From Alloprevotella sp. (GTDB lineage Bacteria > Bacteroidota > Bacteroidia > Bacteroidales > Bacteroidaceae): DNA of 64,000 bases. Location: positions 1 through 64,000 of the forward strand of contig JAFUXE010000009.1 of the NCBI GenBank assembly GCA_017477205.1. The letters are read 5' to 3'. The position numbers and the translations under genes are program-made. Below the pieces are notes generated by a model that worked only from the letters and a program-made list of their open reading frames with translations, did not search any database and had not been told where the DNA came from. How positions within the stretch are numbered: the stretch's first letter is position 1; every line of letters begins with the position of its first letter. Shown one piece after another: positions 52,239 through 61,062 of this stretch.

Positions 52239-53363
52239 ATGAAATTCGTAATCTCAAGCTCAGTCCTCTCATCGCGCATGCAGACCATCGGGCGCGTCAT
52301 CGTGGCGAAGAACAACCTTCCCATCCTGGACTGCTTCCTCTTTGAAGTGAAAGACAACCAGCTGACGCTGACCGCCTCGGACAACGAGACGACGCTCAGC
52401 ACCGTCATGGACCTCGCGGAGGCCGACGCCAACATCCGCTTCGCGGCAAACGCCAAGACCGTCCAGGACGCCATCAAGGAAATCCCCGACCAGCCGCTGG
52501 AAATCTACGTGAACGAGAAGAACATGGAGGTGACGGTCGAGTACCGCAACGGTAAGTACAACTTCATGGCGCAGCCGGCCGACGAGTATCCCGTGCCGAT
52601 GACGCCCGCCGAAGGCAGTCCCGAGCTCCACATCGAGGCTCCGCGCCTCCTTGACAACGTAGGGCGCGCCCTGTTTGCTACCGCCGACGATGCCCTCCGC
52701 CCCGTGATGAACGGCATATTCTTCGACATCCAGACCGACTCCCTCACGGTCGTGGCCAGCGACGGCCAGAAGCTGGCATGCAGCACGAGCCTCGGCGTGA
52801 CATCCCCCGCCGCCGGTTCCTTCATCATCCACAAGAAGCCCTCCATGCTCCTCAAGAACATCCTGGCCAAGACCGAGGAAGTCGTGACCATCGCCTTTGA
52901 CGGCCGCAACGCCGAGATTCGCACGGAGAACTACCGCATGGCCTGCCGCCTCATCGAAGGCAAGTACCCCAACTACCGCAGCGTCATCCCGAAGGACAAC
53001 CCCAACGTGGCCACCGTCAACCGCGAGGCCCTCATCGCCGCCTTGCGCCGCACGCTGATTTTCTCCAGCGTCGTCAGCTCGCTCATCAAGCTGCGCATTG
53101 ACAACAGCAAGCTCACCGTATCCTCCAGCGACCTTGACTTCGCGATGAGCGCCGAGGAGTCCCTGCTGTGCGACTACGCAGGCGCGCCGCTGACCATCGG
53201 CTTCAAGGGCCCCTTCCTCCTGGAGCTTCTCAACAATCTCTCGGGCGAGGAAGTCATCATCCGCCTTGCCGACGGCACGCGCGCAGGCGTCATCGTCCCT
53301 GCGGAGCAGAAGGAGAACGAAGAAGTCCTCATGCTGCTCATGCCGCTCATGATTAACGACTGA
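52239..53363 (+). CDS. dnaN: DNA polymerase III sliding clamp (beta subunit)
   Basis: DnaN, 374 residues, forms the ring that tethers DNA polymerase. Three clamp domains are visible: about 1-120 (MKFVISSSVLSSRMQTIGRV), 125-245 (LHIEAPRLLDNVGRALFATA, shown in part) and 246-374, ending MLLMPLMIND. The hydrophobic cleft region at the C terminus is present (VLMLLMPLM). The ATG at 52239 follows the promoter at 52131-52161; the frame is open upstream through the repeat array, but that is not clamp sequence. Confidence 0.97.
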   Translation: MKFVISSSVLSSRMQTIGRVIVAKNNLPILDCFLFEVKDNQLTLTASDNETTLSTVMDLAEADANIRFAANAKTVQDAIKEIPDQPLEIYVNEKNMEVTVEYRNGKYNFMAQPADEYPVPMTPAEGSPELHIEAPRLLDNVGRALFATADDALRPVMNGIFFDIQTDSLTVVASDGQKLACSTSLGVTSPAAGSFIIHKKPSMLLKNILAKTEEVVTIAFDGRNAEIRTENYRMACRLIEGKYPNYRSVIPKDNPNVATVNREALIAALRRTLIFSSVVSSLIKLRIDNSKLTVSSSDLDFAMSAEESLLCDYAGAPLTIGFKGPFLLELLNNLSGEEVIIRLADGTRAGVIVPAEQKENEEVLMLLMPLMIND

Positions 53364-53376
53364 CAAAGAGGCACCC

Positions 53377-53418
53377 GCGCGGCTTCCTGAAGCATTTCCG
53401 GCAGGCCGCGCAGGCCTT
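53377..53418 (+). terminator. Possible terminator after dnaN
   Basis: GCGCGG and CCTG (53377-53389) pair with CAGG and CCGCGC (53402-53411) with a small bulge, followed by AGGCCTTTTC. It lies between dnaN and the exonuclease gene. Confidence 0.5.
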
Positions 53419-53432
53419 TTCAAGATAGCAAT

Positions 53433-54200
53433 ATGGACCTACGACTGACAAGACCCGTCATCTTCTTTGACATTGAGGCCACCGGCCTCAATGTTGCTAA
53501 AGACCGCATCATCGAAATATCCTTCATCAAGGTATTCCCCGACGGCACGGAGCAGAGCGACACGCTGCGCTTCAACCCCGGCATGCACATCCCCGAGGAA
53601 GCCACTGCCGTCAACGGCATCACGGACGCCGACGTGGCAGAATGCCCGCACTTCGAGGAGGTGGCCGGAGAACTGGCCGCACGCTTCCGCAACTGCGACC
53701 TTGCCGGCTTCAACTCCAACGTCTATGACGTCCCGATGCTCGTAGAGGAATTTGCCCGCGCCGGTGCAGACTTCGACGTCCGCAAATGCCGCCTCATCGA
53801 CGTGCAGAACATCTTCCACAAGATGGAGCAGCGCACGCTCAGCGCCGCCGTGCAGTTCTACTGCCACCGCAACCTGGAGCACGCGCACACCGCACAGGCC
53901 GACACGCGCGCCACCTACGACGTCCTCCGCGCCCAGCTGGACCGCTACGGAGATGCCCTGAAGAACGACGTCGAATGGCTCGCGGAGTTTTCGCGCCGCA
54001 ACCGCAACGTGGACCTCGCGGGACGCTTCGTCTATGACGACCAGGGTCGCGAAATCGTGAACTTCGGGAAATATCGCGGCCGTGAGCTTCGCGACGTGCT
54101 GCGCAGCGACCCCGGCTATTTCTCATGGATGATGCAGGGCGACTTCACGCAGGACACGAAGCAGAACCTCACGCGCATCAAGCTCAGCATGGACTTCTAA
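53433..54200 (+). CDS. DEDDh 3'-5' exonuclease, DnaQ/PolC-epsilon-like
   Basis: A 255-residue exonuclease. The DEDDh motifs are FFDIEATGL (Asp13, Glu15), GFNSNVYDVPML and HTAQADTRATYDV with the catalytic His and Asp. The C-terminal region (about 195-255: VYDDQGREIVNFGKYRGREL in part, GYFSWMMQGDF) matches the small domain seen after this nuclease in Bacteroidales. It may proofread for replication or process other nucleic acid ends. The downstream coaBC starts 17 bp after its stop. Confidence 0.88.
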   Translation: MDLRLTRPVIFFDIEATGLNVAKDRIIEISFIKVFPDGTEQSDTLRFNPGMHIPEEATAVNGITDADVAECPHFEEVAGELAARFRNCDLAGFNSNVYDVPMLVEEFARAGADFDVRKCRLIDVQNIFHKMEQRTLSAAVQFYCHRNLEHAHTAQADTRATYDVLRAQLDRYGDALKNDVEWLAEFSRRNRNVDLAGRFVYDDQGREIVNFGKYRGRELRDVLRSDPGYFSWMMQGDFTQDTKQNLTRIKLSMDF

Positions 54201-54217
54201 ACCTCATCCGCTACCGC

Positions 54218-55420
54218 ATGAAAGGGAAACACATCGTCCTGGGCATCACGGGAAGCATCGCCGCCTACAAGGCCTGCCAGCTCGTCCGCCTCCTCGTCAA
54301 GGAAGGCGCCGAGGTGCAAGCCGTCATGACGCCCGCCGCCAAGGAGTTCGTATCGCCGCTGACGCTGGCAACGCTGACGCAGAAGCCCGTCGTCAGCGAG
54401 TTTTTCGACCGTCGCGACGGTTCCTGGCACAGCCACGTGGACCTCGGCCGCTGGGCAGACCTCATGCTCATTGCACCCGCCACGGCCTCGACGCTTGCCA
54501 AGATGGCCACGGGCGTGGCGGACAACATGCTCGTCACGACCTATCTCTCCATGAAGGCACCCGTCATGGTGGCTCCCGCGATGGACCTCGACATGTTTGC
54601 GCATCCCGCGACGCAGGAGAACCTCGCCACGCTGCGCCGTCGCGGCGTCATCGTCGTGGAACCCGCCACAGGCCAGCTGGCAAGCGGCCTTGAAGGCAAG
54701 GGGCGCATGGAGGAACCGGAGAACATCGCGCAGGCTGCAGCCGCCTTCTTCGCACGCAGCGGAAAGCTCGCGGGAAAGCGCGTCCTCATCACGGCAGGCC
54801 CCACCTACGAGAAGCTTGACCCCGTGCGCTTCATCGGCAATTTCTCCACCGGGAAGATGGGCTTCGCGCTGGCGGAAGCCTGTGCGGCACGCGGCGCAAG
54901 CGTAGAACTCGTCGCCGGCCCCGTCGCCCTCACCGCACGGAGCCCCCGCATCCGCCGCACGGACGTGGTGAGTGCCGGGGAGATGCTTCGCGCAGCCGAG
55001 GAAATCTTTCCCGGCGTGGACGCCGCCATACTCTGCGCCGCCGTGGCAGACTTCACGCCCGAACGCGAAGCCGCAGAGAAGATAAAGCGCGGCGCGGACG
55101 GCCTCACGCTCTCCCTCCGCCCCACGGCGGACATCGCCGCACGGCTCGGGGAGATGCGGCGCAAGGGCCAGGTGCTCGCAGGCTTCGCCCTTGAGACCTG
55201 TGACGAAGCGGCTCACGCGCGGGAAAAGCTCCTCCGCAAGCACCTGGACTTCATCGTCCTCAATTCGCTGCGCGACGAGGGCGCAGGCTTTGGCCACGAC
55301 ACCAATAAAATCAGCATCATCACCGCCGACGGACAGCGCGACTTCCCCCTGAAGAGCAAGCGCGAGGCCGCCGACGACATCACCGACCAACTATGCAGTT
55401 TCTTCGAGCCTTCACTCTGA
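54218..55420 (+). CDS. coaBC: Phosphopantothenoylcysteine decarboxylase/synthase
   Basis: CoaBC, 400 residues, couples 4'-phosphopantothenate to cysteine and decarboxylates the product in CoA synthesis. The CoaC flavoprotein domain (about 1-185) has GITGSIAAYKACQLV, the active-site His in WHSHVDLG and PAMDLDMF in place of PAMNxxM. The CoaB domain (about 190-400) has ITAGPTYEKLDPVRFIGNFS, GKMGFALAEA, CAAVADF and the CTP-site motif NKISIITADG. The ATG at 54218 is the standard start. Its 3' end overlaps the next gene by 28 bp. Confidence 0.95.
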   Translation: MKGKHIVLGITGSIAAYKACQLVRLLVKEGAEVQAVMTPAAKEFVSPLTLATLTQKPVVSEFFDRRDGSWHSHVDLGRWADLMLIAPATASTLAKMATGVADNMLVTTYLSMKAPVMVAPAMDLDMFAHPATQENLATLRRRGVIVVEPATGQLASGLEGKGRMEEPENIAQAAAAFFARSGKLAGKRVLITAGPTYEKLDPVRFIGNFSTGKMGFALAEACAARGASVELVAGPVALTARSPRIRRTDVVSAGEMLRAAEEIFPGVDAAILCAAVADFTPEREAAEKIKRGADGLTLSLRPTADIAARLGEMRRKGQVLAGFALETCDEAAHAREKLLRKHLDFIVLNSLRDEGAGFGHDTNKISIITADGQRDFPLKSKREAADDITDQLCSFFEPSL

Positions 55421-56295
55421 CGGCCGCCCTGCTGATCGCCGCAGCCGGTAGCGCGCAGGAAATCGAAGCCCGCGTGAACGTCACCCACCAGAAGGTGGAA
55501 CAGACGTCGGACGCCGTGTTCGAGAGCTTGCAGACGCAGCTGACGGAATTCATCAACAACCGCCAGTGGACGAACATGCAGTTTCGTCCCAGCGAGCGCC
55601 TCCAGTGCGTCTTCAACCTCACCGTGAACAAGTACAGCGACGCGGACAACCGCTTCGACTGCACGCTCTACGTGCAATGCACACGTCCCGTCTATGGCTC
55701 CAGCTACACCTCGACGGTCTTTGCCACGCAGGACAACAACGTCAGCTTCAACTATCAGGAGTTCGACCAGCTTGAATTCCGCCCCGACGTCGTGGACAAC
55801 GAGCTCACGGCCCTCATCGCCTACTACGTCTATCTCATGCTGGGCTTCGACGGAGACGCGATGGCGCCGCTCGGAGGCACCGAGCAACTGCAGACGGCGC
55901 TGACCATCGTCAACAACGCCCAGGGCTTTGCCGGGAAAGGCTGGAAGGCCTTTGAGAACGACCGCAACCGCTATGCCGTCATCAACGACCTGATGGACTC
56001 CGGCATGGAGCCTTTCCGCCGCTTGCAATATGCCTACTACCGCGAGGGGCTTGACCAGATGTGCGAGAACGCCGACCGCGCCCGCGCGGCGGTAACTAAC
56101 GCCATCGAGCTCCTGAAGCAGGCGCGCGAAAACAAGCCGCTCTCCGCACTGCCCGTGCTTTTCACCGACTACAAGGCCGACGAACTCCTCAGCATCTACA
56201 AGGGCAAGGGCACCGCGACCGAACGCAACAGCGTCGCCGAGATACTTTCCAACATCAACGCCTCGAAAAACCCGACGTGGAACCAGATGAAATAG
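55393..56295 (+). CDS. DUF4835 exported protein
   Basis: A 300-residue periplasmic or outer-membrane-associated protein with a signal peptide cleaved at GSAQE (about residue 22). The mature sequence carries the DUF4835 pattern: RVNVTHQKVEQTSDAVFESL, FINNRQWTNMQF, VQCTRPVYGSSYTST and DNELTALIAYYVYLMLGFD. It is placed between coaBC and recN, a conserved Bacteroidetes order. Its function is unknown; some relatives are linked to type IX secretion or gliding, which is not shown here. It overlaps coaBC by 28 bp. Confidence 0.88.
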   Translation: MQFLRAFTLTAALLIAAAGSAQEIEARVNVTHQKVEQTSDAVFESLQTQLTEFINNRQWTNMQFRPSERLQCVFNLTVNKYSDADNRFDCTLYVQCTRPVYGSSYTSTVFATQDNNVSFNYQEFDQLEFRPDVVDNELTALIAYYVYLMLGFDGDAMAPLGGTEQLQTALTIVNNAQGFAGKGWKAFENDRNRYAVINDLMDSGMEPFRRLQYAYYREGLDQMCENADRARAAVTNAIELLKQARENKPLSALPVLFTDYKADELLSIYKGKGTATERNSVAEILSNINASKNPTWNQMK

Positions 56296-56298
56296 CCC

Positions 56299-57969
56299 AT
56301 GTTGCAGCATCTTAACATCTCCAACTACGCCCTCATCCGCGAACTCTCCATAGGTTTCGAGCCCGGGTACAGCGTCGTCACCGGTGAGACGGGAGCGGGA
56401 AAGAGCATCATCCTTGGCGCTCTCGGCCTCCTGCGGGGCGACCGCGCCGACAGCCGCGTCGTGCAGGACGGAGCGCGCAAGTGCGTCGTCGAGGCAGAGT
56501 TCTCGCTGGACGGCGACGGCCTTCGCGACGTCTTCCGGAAGCACGACATCGACTACGAAGAAGGCAGCTGCATCGTGCGGCGCGAGGTGTCCGCAGCAGG
56601 AAAAAGCCGCGCCTTCGTGAACGACACGCCCGCCACGCTCAGCGCCCTGCGGGAAATCGCCGCCGCACTATTCGACATCCACTCGCAACACCGCAACCTG
56701 CTGCTCGGAGAGGAGAACTTCCTGCTCGAAACGCTGGACGCGCTGGCCCCTGACGCGCAGCTGCCCGCCCACTATCGCGCCTCCTACCTCGCCTGGAAGC
56801 ATGCCGACGATGCCCTGCAAGCCCTCCGCGCACAGGCACGAATGGGGAAGGAAGAGGAGGAATACCTTCGCTTCCAGCTCAGCCAGCTTGACGATGCCCG
56901 CCTGCAGGCCGGGGAACAGGAGGAGCTCGAAGCCTTGCAGGAAACCCTGGAGCACGCGGAGGAAATCAAGCAGGCCCTGCTGACGGCCAACCGCCTTGTG
57001 GCAGGCGACGACGAGCTTTCGCCGCTGGAGAACATGCGGACGGCAACGGGACAGCTGCACAGCATCTCCCGCGTCTTCCCGCAGGCGGAGGAACTGGCCT
57101 CGCGGCTTGAAAGCGCGCGCATTGAGCTGGACGACATCGCCGGGGAGGCGGAGACGCTGGCCGAGCGCATCGAGTTCGACCCGCAGCGCCTCGCCGAGAC
57201 GCAGGAACGCCTCAGCACGATATACAGCTTGCAGAAACGCCACGCCGCAAGCGACATTGACCAGCTGCTCAGCATAGCGGACGACCTGCGCGAACGCCTC
57301 GGACGGACGGAAAACATCGATGCGGACATCGCCGCCCAGGAGAAGGAAACCGCAAAGCTGCTGCGCGAACGCGACGAACTGGCTTCCCGTCTCACGCAGA
57401 ACCGCCTGCGCGCCGCCGAAGCCTTGCAGAAAGGGCTCACGGCAGGCATCGCAAGCCTGGGCATGCCCCACGGAACGGTGGTCTTCAGCCTCGCCGCGCG
57501 CGAGAAGCCCGACGCAACGGGCGGCGACACCGTATCGCTGCTCTTTTCCGCCAACAAGAACGTGAAGCCCGTAGATGTCTCGGACGTTGCTTCGGGCGGC
57601 GAAGTCTCCCGCCTGATGCTTTCCCTGAAATCCATCCTGGCACAGCACCGCAGCCTTCCCACCATCATCTTCGACGAAATAGACACCGGCGTCTCGGGCA
57701 CCATGGCCGAGAAAATGGCGCAAGCCATGCGCGGGATGAGCAAGGGCACGCAGGTCATCTGCATCACGCACCTGCCGCAGATTGCGGCCATGGGCGACGC
57801 CCACTACAGGGTTTACAAAGAGGAGGACGGCGCAACCGTCTCCTCCCACATCGCACGCCTGACGGAAGAAGAACGCATCGCGGAAATCGCCAACATGCTT
57901 TCCGGCGAGAAGATGACGCAGGCGGCCATTGACAATGCCAAGTCCCTCCTGGGCAACAAGGCATCCTGA
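56299..57969 (+). CDS. recN: DNA repair protein RecN
   Basis: RecN, 556 residues, is an SMC-like ATPase that organises DNA ends in double-strand-break repair. The N-terminal half of the ATPase has Walker A GETGAGKS (29-36). Long coiled coils flank the middle (about 155-350). The C-terminal half has the signature VASGGEVSRLMLSLK, Walker B LPTIIFDEIDTGVSGTMAEKM (in part) and QVICITHLPQIAAMGD. It starts 3 bp after the DUF4835 stop, so the two are coupled. Confidence 0.96.
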   Translation: MLQHLNISNYALIRELSIGFEPGYSVVTGETGAGKSIILGALGLLRGDRADSRVVQDGARKCVVEAEFSLDGDGLRDVFRKHDIDYEEGSCIVRREVSAAGKSRAFVNDTPATLSALREIAAALFDIHSQHRNLLLGEENFLLETLDALAPDAQLPAHYRASYLAWKHADDALQALRAQARMGKEEEEYLRFQLSQLDDARLQAGEQEELEALQETLEHAEEIKQALLTANRLVAGDDELSPLENMRTATGQLHSISRVFPQAEELASRLESARIELDDIAGEAETLAERIEFDPQRLAETQERLSTIYSLQKRHAASDIDQLLSIADDLRERLGRTENIDADIAAQEKETAKLLRERDELASRLTQNRLRAAEALQKGLTAGIASLGMPHGTVVFSLAAREKPDATGGDTVSLLFSANKNVKPVDVSDVASGGEVSRLMLSLKSILAQHRSLPTIIFDEIDTGVSGTMAEKMAQAMRGMSKGTQVICITHLPQIAAMGDAHYRVYKEEDGATVSSHIARLTEEERIAEIANMLSGEKMTQAAIDNAKSLLGNKAS

Positions 57970-58008
57970 GAAAACACCAATGACAGACAAAACAAACACC
58001 GAAGCAGG

Positions 58009-59730
58009 ATGAACAAACCATACCGCAACATAATCCGCCGGACGCTGCTCCTCGCCGCCGCCCTCGGCCTCTTCGCAGGCCTCCAGGCACGCACCAGCGA
58101 CGAGCAGCCCGCACGCGCCGTCTTCAACGTCTTCACCTACCGCGCCGACGGAAGCCTCATCGGCAACACCTACGGCTTCTTCACCCAGGCGGACGGCACG
58201 GGCATCACGTCCTACCAGCTCTTCGTGGGTGCCAGCCGCGCAGAAGTCATCGACGCACAGGGCAACAAGCTGCCCGTCAGCCGCATCCTCGGCGCCAGCA
58301 GCACGATGGACCTGCTGAAAATCCGCGTGGAAACGAAAAAGCCTACGGACTTCCTGCCCGTTGCAACGGCATCGGCACGCGAAGGCAGCGAACTTCTCCT
58401 CGTGAACTACAGCACAAAGAAGAAAACGCCCCCCACGGGCATCCGCATCGAGAAGGCTACGGACTTCAACGGCAACGGATACTACGACCTCAGCGCCGCC
58501 AATGCCGAGCGCAACTTCGGGTGTCCCCTCGTCAACGCCGCAGGCGAAGCCGTTGCCATCGTGCAGAAAAACGTGGGACGCGACGCGAAGACGGCCTGCG
58601 CCCTGGACGCAAAGGCCGCCGAGGGCCTGAAAATCACGACGACGAGCGCCCTCAACTCCGACCTGACCCGCCTCCAGATACCCCGCATCCTGCCCGAAAG
58701 CGAGAAGGACGCGCTTTCCTACGTCTATATGCTCGGCTCCGCGCCGGAAGCCGTGCAGCAGGCGGCGCTCGACGACTTCATCGCGGCCTTTCCCGACAAT
58801 GCGGAGGGCTACGTGAACCGGGGAAACTTCCTCGGCGGCCTTGAAGGAAAGCGCGAAGAGGCACGCAGCGACTTCGGCGCAGCCCTGGAAAGGGCGGAAA
58901 ATGCCGCCTCGACGATGAAAACGGACGAGGTGCACCACGCGCTCTCCAAGCTGCTCTTCCGCTGGGCGCTGACGGCACAGGCGGAAGACTTCAACGCCCT
59001 GTGCGAGGAAGCCCTCGCGGAGGAAGAGGCTGCCTACGCGGCCGAGCCCAACCCGCTGTATCTCCAGCAGCAGGCCGAGATATTGATCATGTCCGACCGC
59101 CTCCCGGAGGCACTTGCAAGGCTCAAGGATTTCAACCGGAGCGACCTCACGACCCCCGAGTCCCTATACCGCGAGGTACAGGTGCTGCAAGCGATGGACG
59201 CTGACAGCCTCACGGTCCTCGCCGCGATGGACAAAGTCATCGCCAAGATGGAGAAGCCCTATTCAAGTCCCCAAGCCGCCGCCTACATCCTGGCCCGCGC
59301 CATGCAGCGCGTGCGCCTCGGCATGAACCGCGATGCCATCCAGGACTTCAACGAATACGAGAAAATCGTCGGTCCCCAGCAACTTTCCCATAACTTCTAC
59401 TATGTGCGCGAGCAGACCGAAAGGCAGGCGCGCATGTTCCAACAGGCACTTGACGACATCCGTTCTGCGGAGGCACGCTCGTCGGGTGAGGACTACGACC
59501 TCTACCGCCTGGAGGAAATGAGCCTCCTGGTGCAGGTGCAGCTCAACAACGAAGCCATCGCCTGCGGCGAAGACCTGCTCCGCCGCCTTCCGGACGAGGG
59601 CCTGGTGCACCGCCTCCTGGGTGTGGCTTACGGCGAGAAGGGGGAGAAGAGCCGCGCGCAGGAACACCTCCGCCGTGCCGCCGCACTGGGCGAGACCAAC
59701 CTGGAGCCTCTCATGAACAAATACAAGTGA
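58009..59730 (+). CDS. Trypsin-fold pseudoprotease with TPR domain
   Basis: A 573-residue exported protein. The signal peptide ends near LQARTS (about residue 28). Residues 35-195 follow the chymotrypsin-like fold of bacterial serine proteases, but the triad is broken. The usual TNYHVF reads TSYQLF (Gln70 for His). Asp101 remains in STMDLLKIR. The usual NSGSPLVN reads NFGCPLVN (Phe170 for the nucleophile Ser). Residues 235-573 are TPR-like helical pairs (AYGEKGEKSRAQEHLRRAAA). It is probably a periplasmic binding or scaffold protein. It sits between recN and a sigma factor gene. Confidence 0.8.
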   Translation: MNKPYRNIIRRTLLLAAALGLFAGLQARTSDEQPARAVFNVFTYRADGSLIGNTYGFFTQADGTGITSYQLFVGASRAEVIDAQGNKLPVSRILGASSTMDLLKIRVETKKPTDFLPVATASAREGSELLLVNYSTKKKTPPTGIRIEKATDFNGNGYYDLSAANAERNFGCPLVNAAGEAVAIVQKNVGRDAKTACALDAKAAEGLKITTTSALNSDLTRLQIPRILPESEKDALSYVYMLGSAPEAVQQAALDDFIAAFPDNAEGYVNRGNFLGGLEGKREEARSDFGAALERAENAASTMKTDEVHHALSKLLFRWALTAQAEDFNALCEEALAEEEAAYAAEPNPLYLQQQAEILIMSDRLPEALARLKDFNRSDLTTPESLYREVQVLQAMDADSLTVLAAMDKVIAKMEKPYSSPQAAAYILARAMQRVRLGMNRDAIQDFNEYEKIVGPQQLSHNFYYVREQTERQARMFQQALDDIRSAEARSSGEDYDLYRLEEMSLLVQVQLNNEAIACGEDLLRRLPDEGLVHRLLGVAYGEKGEKSRAQEHLRRAAALGETNLEPLMNKYK

Positions 59731-59732
59731 CC

Positions 59733-60587
59733 ATGCGCGAATTCCGCATACTGCCCACCATCACTGACCGCAGCAGCGAAGCCCTTGAACGCTACCTGCG
59801 CGAAATCAGCGCCACCCCGCTTCTCTCCGCTGAGGAGGAAACGGAGCTGGCTCTGCGCATCCAGCAAGGCGACAAGGCCGCGTTGGACCGCCTCGTCAGC
59901 GGGAACCTGCGCTTCGTCGTGAGCGTGGCGAACCAGTATGCGGGCAGCAGCCTCAGCCTCCCCGACCTCATCAACGAGGGGAACCTCGGGCTCATCACCG
60001 CCGCGCAGCGCTTCGACCCGACGCGCGGCTTCCGCTTTATCTCCTACGCCATCTGGTGGATACGCCAGGCCATCCTGCTGGCCATCCTGTCGCAGGGGCG
60101 GCTGGTGCGCGTGCCTGAAAACATGCAGGAGCTCTACAATCGCATCGCCAGGTACAGCAACACCTTCCAGCAGACGCAGGAGCGCATGCCCTCAACGGAG
60201 GAAATCGCAGAGGCGCTGGACGTGGAGCCCGCCTTGGTGGGACTGGCCCTGCAGAGCGGCGAGCGTGCCCTCTCCGTCGATGCTCCGCTGGACGAGGAGA
60301 AGGGAGGAAACCTCCTGGACTTCCTGCACAGCAGCGGGGCAAATGCCGAGGAACAGCTCGCCAACGAGGACTTCCGCGCCGAGGTGATGCGTGCCGTTGA
60401 TGCCCTGCCGCACCGCGAGCGCGAAATCGTCCGCATGTACTTCGGGCTTGACGGCCCGGAACTGAGCCTGGAGGAAATCGGCACGCGCATCGGCATGGGG
60501 CGCGAGCGCACCCGGCAGCTCAAGGAAAAAGCCGTCGCCCTCCTCCGCAACGCCCAGTTTGGGCAAAACCTGCAAACAACATCATAA
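59733..60587 (+). CDS. Sigma-70 family factor, RpoD-like but divergent
   Basis: A 284-residue sigma factor with regions 1.2 to 4.2 and no large non-conserved region, as in Bacteroidetes RpoD. Region 2 reads NLRFVVSVANQYAG, SLPDLINEGNLGLI and FISYAIWWIRQAI. Region 4.2 reads LSLEEIGTRIGMGRERTRQL instead of the LTRERVRQI of primary sigma factors. Region 3 (VPENMQELYNRIARYSNTFQ) also differs from the usual LPLNQ. It is probably a group-2 sigma factor and the primary rpoD lies elsewhere. The ATG at 59733 is used; a GTG at 59727 is possible. Confidence 0.85.
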   Translation: MREFRILPTITDRSSEALERYLREISATPLLSAEEETELALRIQQGDKAALDRLVSGNLRFVVSVANQYAGSSLSLPDLINEGNLGLITAAQRFDPTRGFRFISYAIWWIRQAILLAILSQGRLVRVPENMQELYNRIARYSNTFQQTQERMPSTEEIAEALDVEPALVGLALQSGERALSVDAPLDEEKGGNLLDFLHSSGANAEEQLANEDFRAEVMRAVDALPHREREIVRMYFGLDGPELSLEEIGTRIGMGRERTRQLKEKAVALLRNAQFGQNLQTTS

Positions 60588-60602
60588 AACACAGAAGAGA
60601 AT

Positions 60603-61055
60603 ATGCACTTCATCTCCCGAATCTCCCTCGTGCTGCTCGCCGCAAGCCTCTCGCTCGGCGCCGCCGCCCAGAAGAACACAAAAGAATTCACGGGAATCCA
60701 CGTCTTCGGCGTAGGAACAAGCTTCAACGATTCGACCGTTTACATTTCCCAGCCGCAGTTCCTGCCCGAGGCTACGCTGCAGGCAAAGACCCGCTTCATG
60801 GAAAACCGCGCGAAATATGCCTTCCAGATGAAAACGTACCTGGAGGCGAACTACGCCGCCAACGAGACGTGCGCCGTTTTCTACGCCAAGACCCACAAGA
60901 CGCTGGAGAAGAAATACCTGAAGGTGCGCCGCCGCCTGCTCAAGCGCGGCGTGAGGATCGTGGAAATGCCCGCCAGCGAGTTTGCCTTCCAGTTCATTCC
61001 CGCACCCGGGCAGCAGACCATCACCAACACGTCCTCGAAAACCTCAAAAGAATAG
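60603..61055 (+). CDS. Small exported hypothetical protein
   Basis: A 150-residue protein with a clear Sec signal (MHFISRISLVLLAASLSLGA) cleaved at AAAQK. The mature part (FTGIHVFGVGTSFNDSTVYI, then a basic helix KTLEKKYLKVRRRLLKRGVR) is not a family I recognise by function. A short Ser/Thr tail ends it. It lies 15 bp after the sigma gene and 7 bp before the kinase-like gene, so it probably belongs to the same operon. It might be a substrate of the maturation genes that follow, which is only a guess. Confidence 0.7.
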   Translation: MHFISRISLVLLAASLSLGAAAQKNTKEFTGIHVFGVGTSFNDSTVYISQPQFLPEATLQAKTRFMENRAKYAFQMKTYLEANYAANETCAVFYAKTHKTLEKKYLKVRRRLLKRGVRIVEMPASEFAFQFIPAPGQQTITNTSSKTSKE

Positions 61056-61062
61056 GCTTCCC

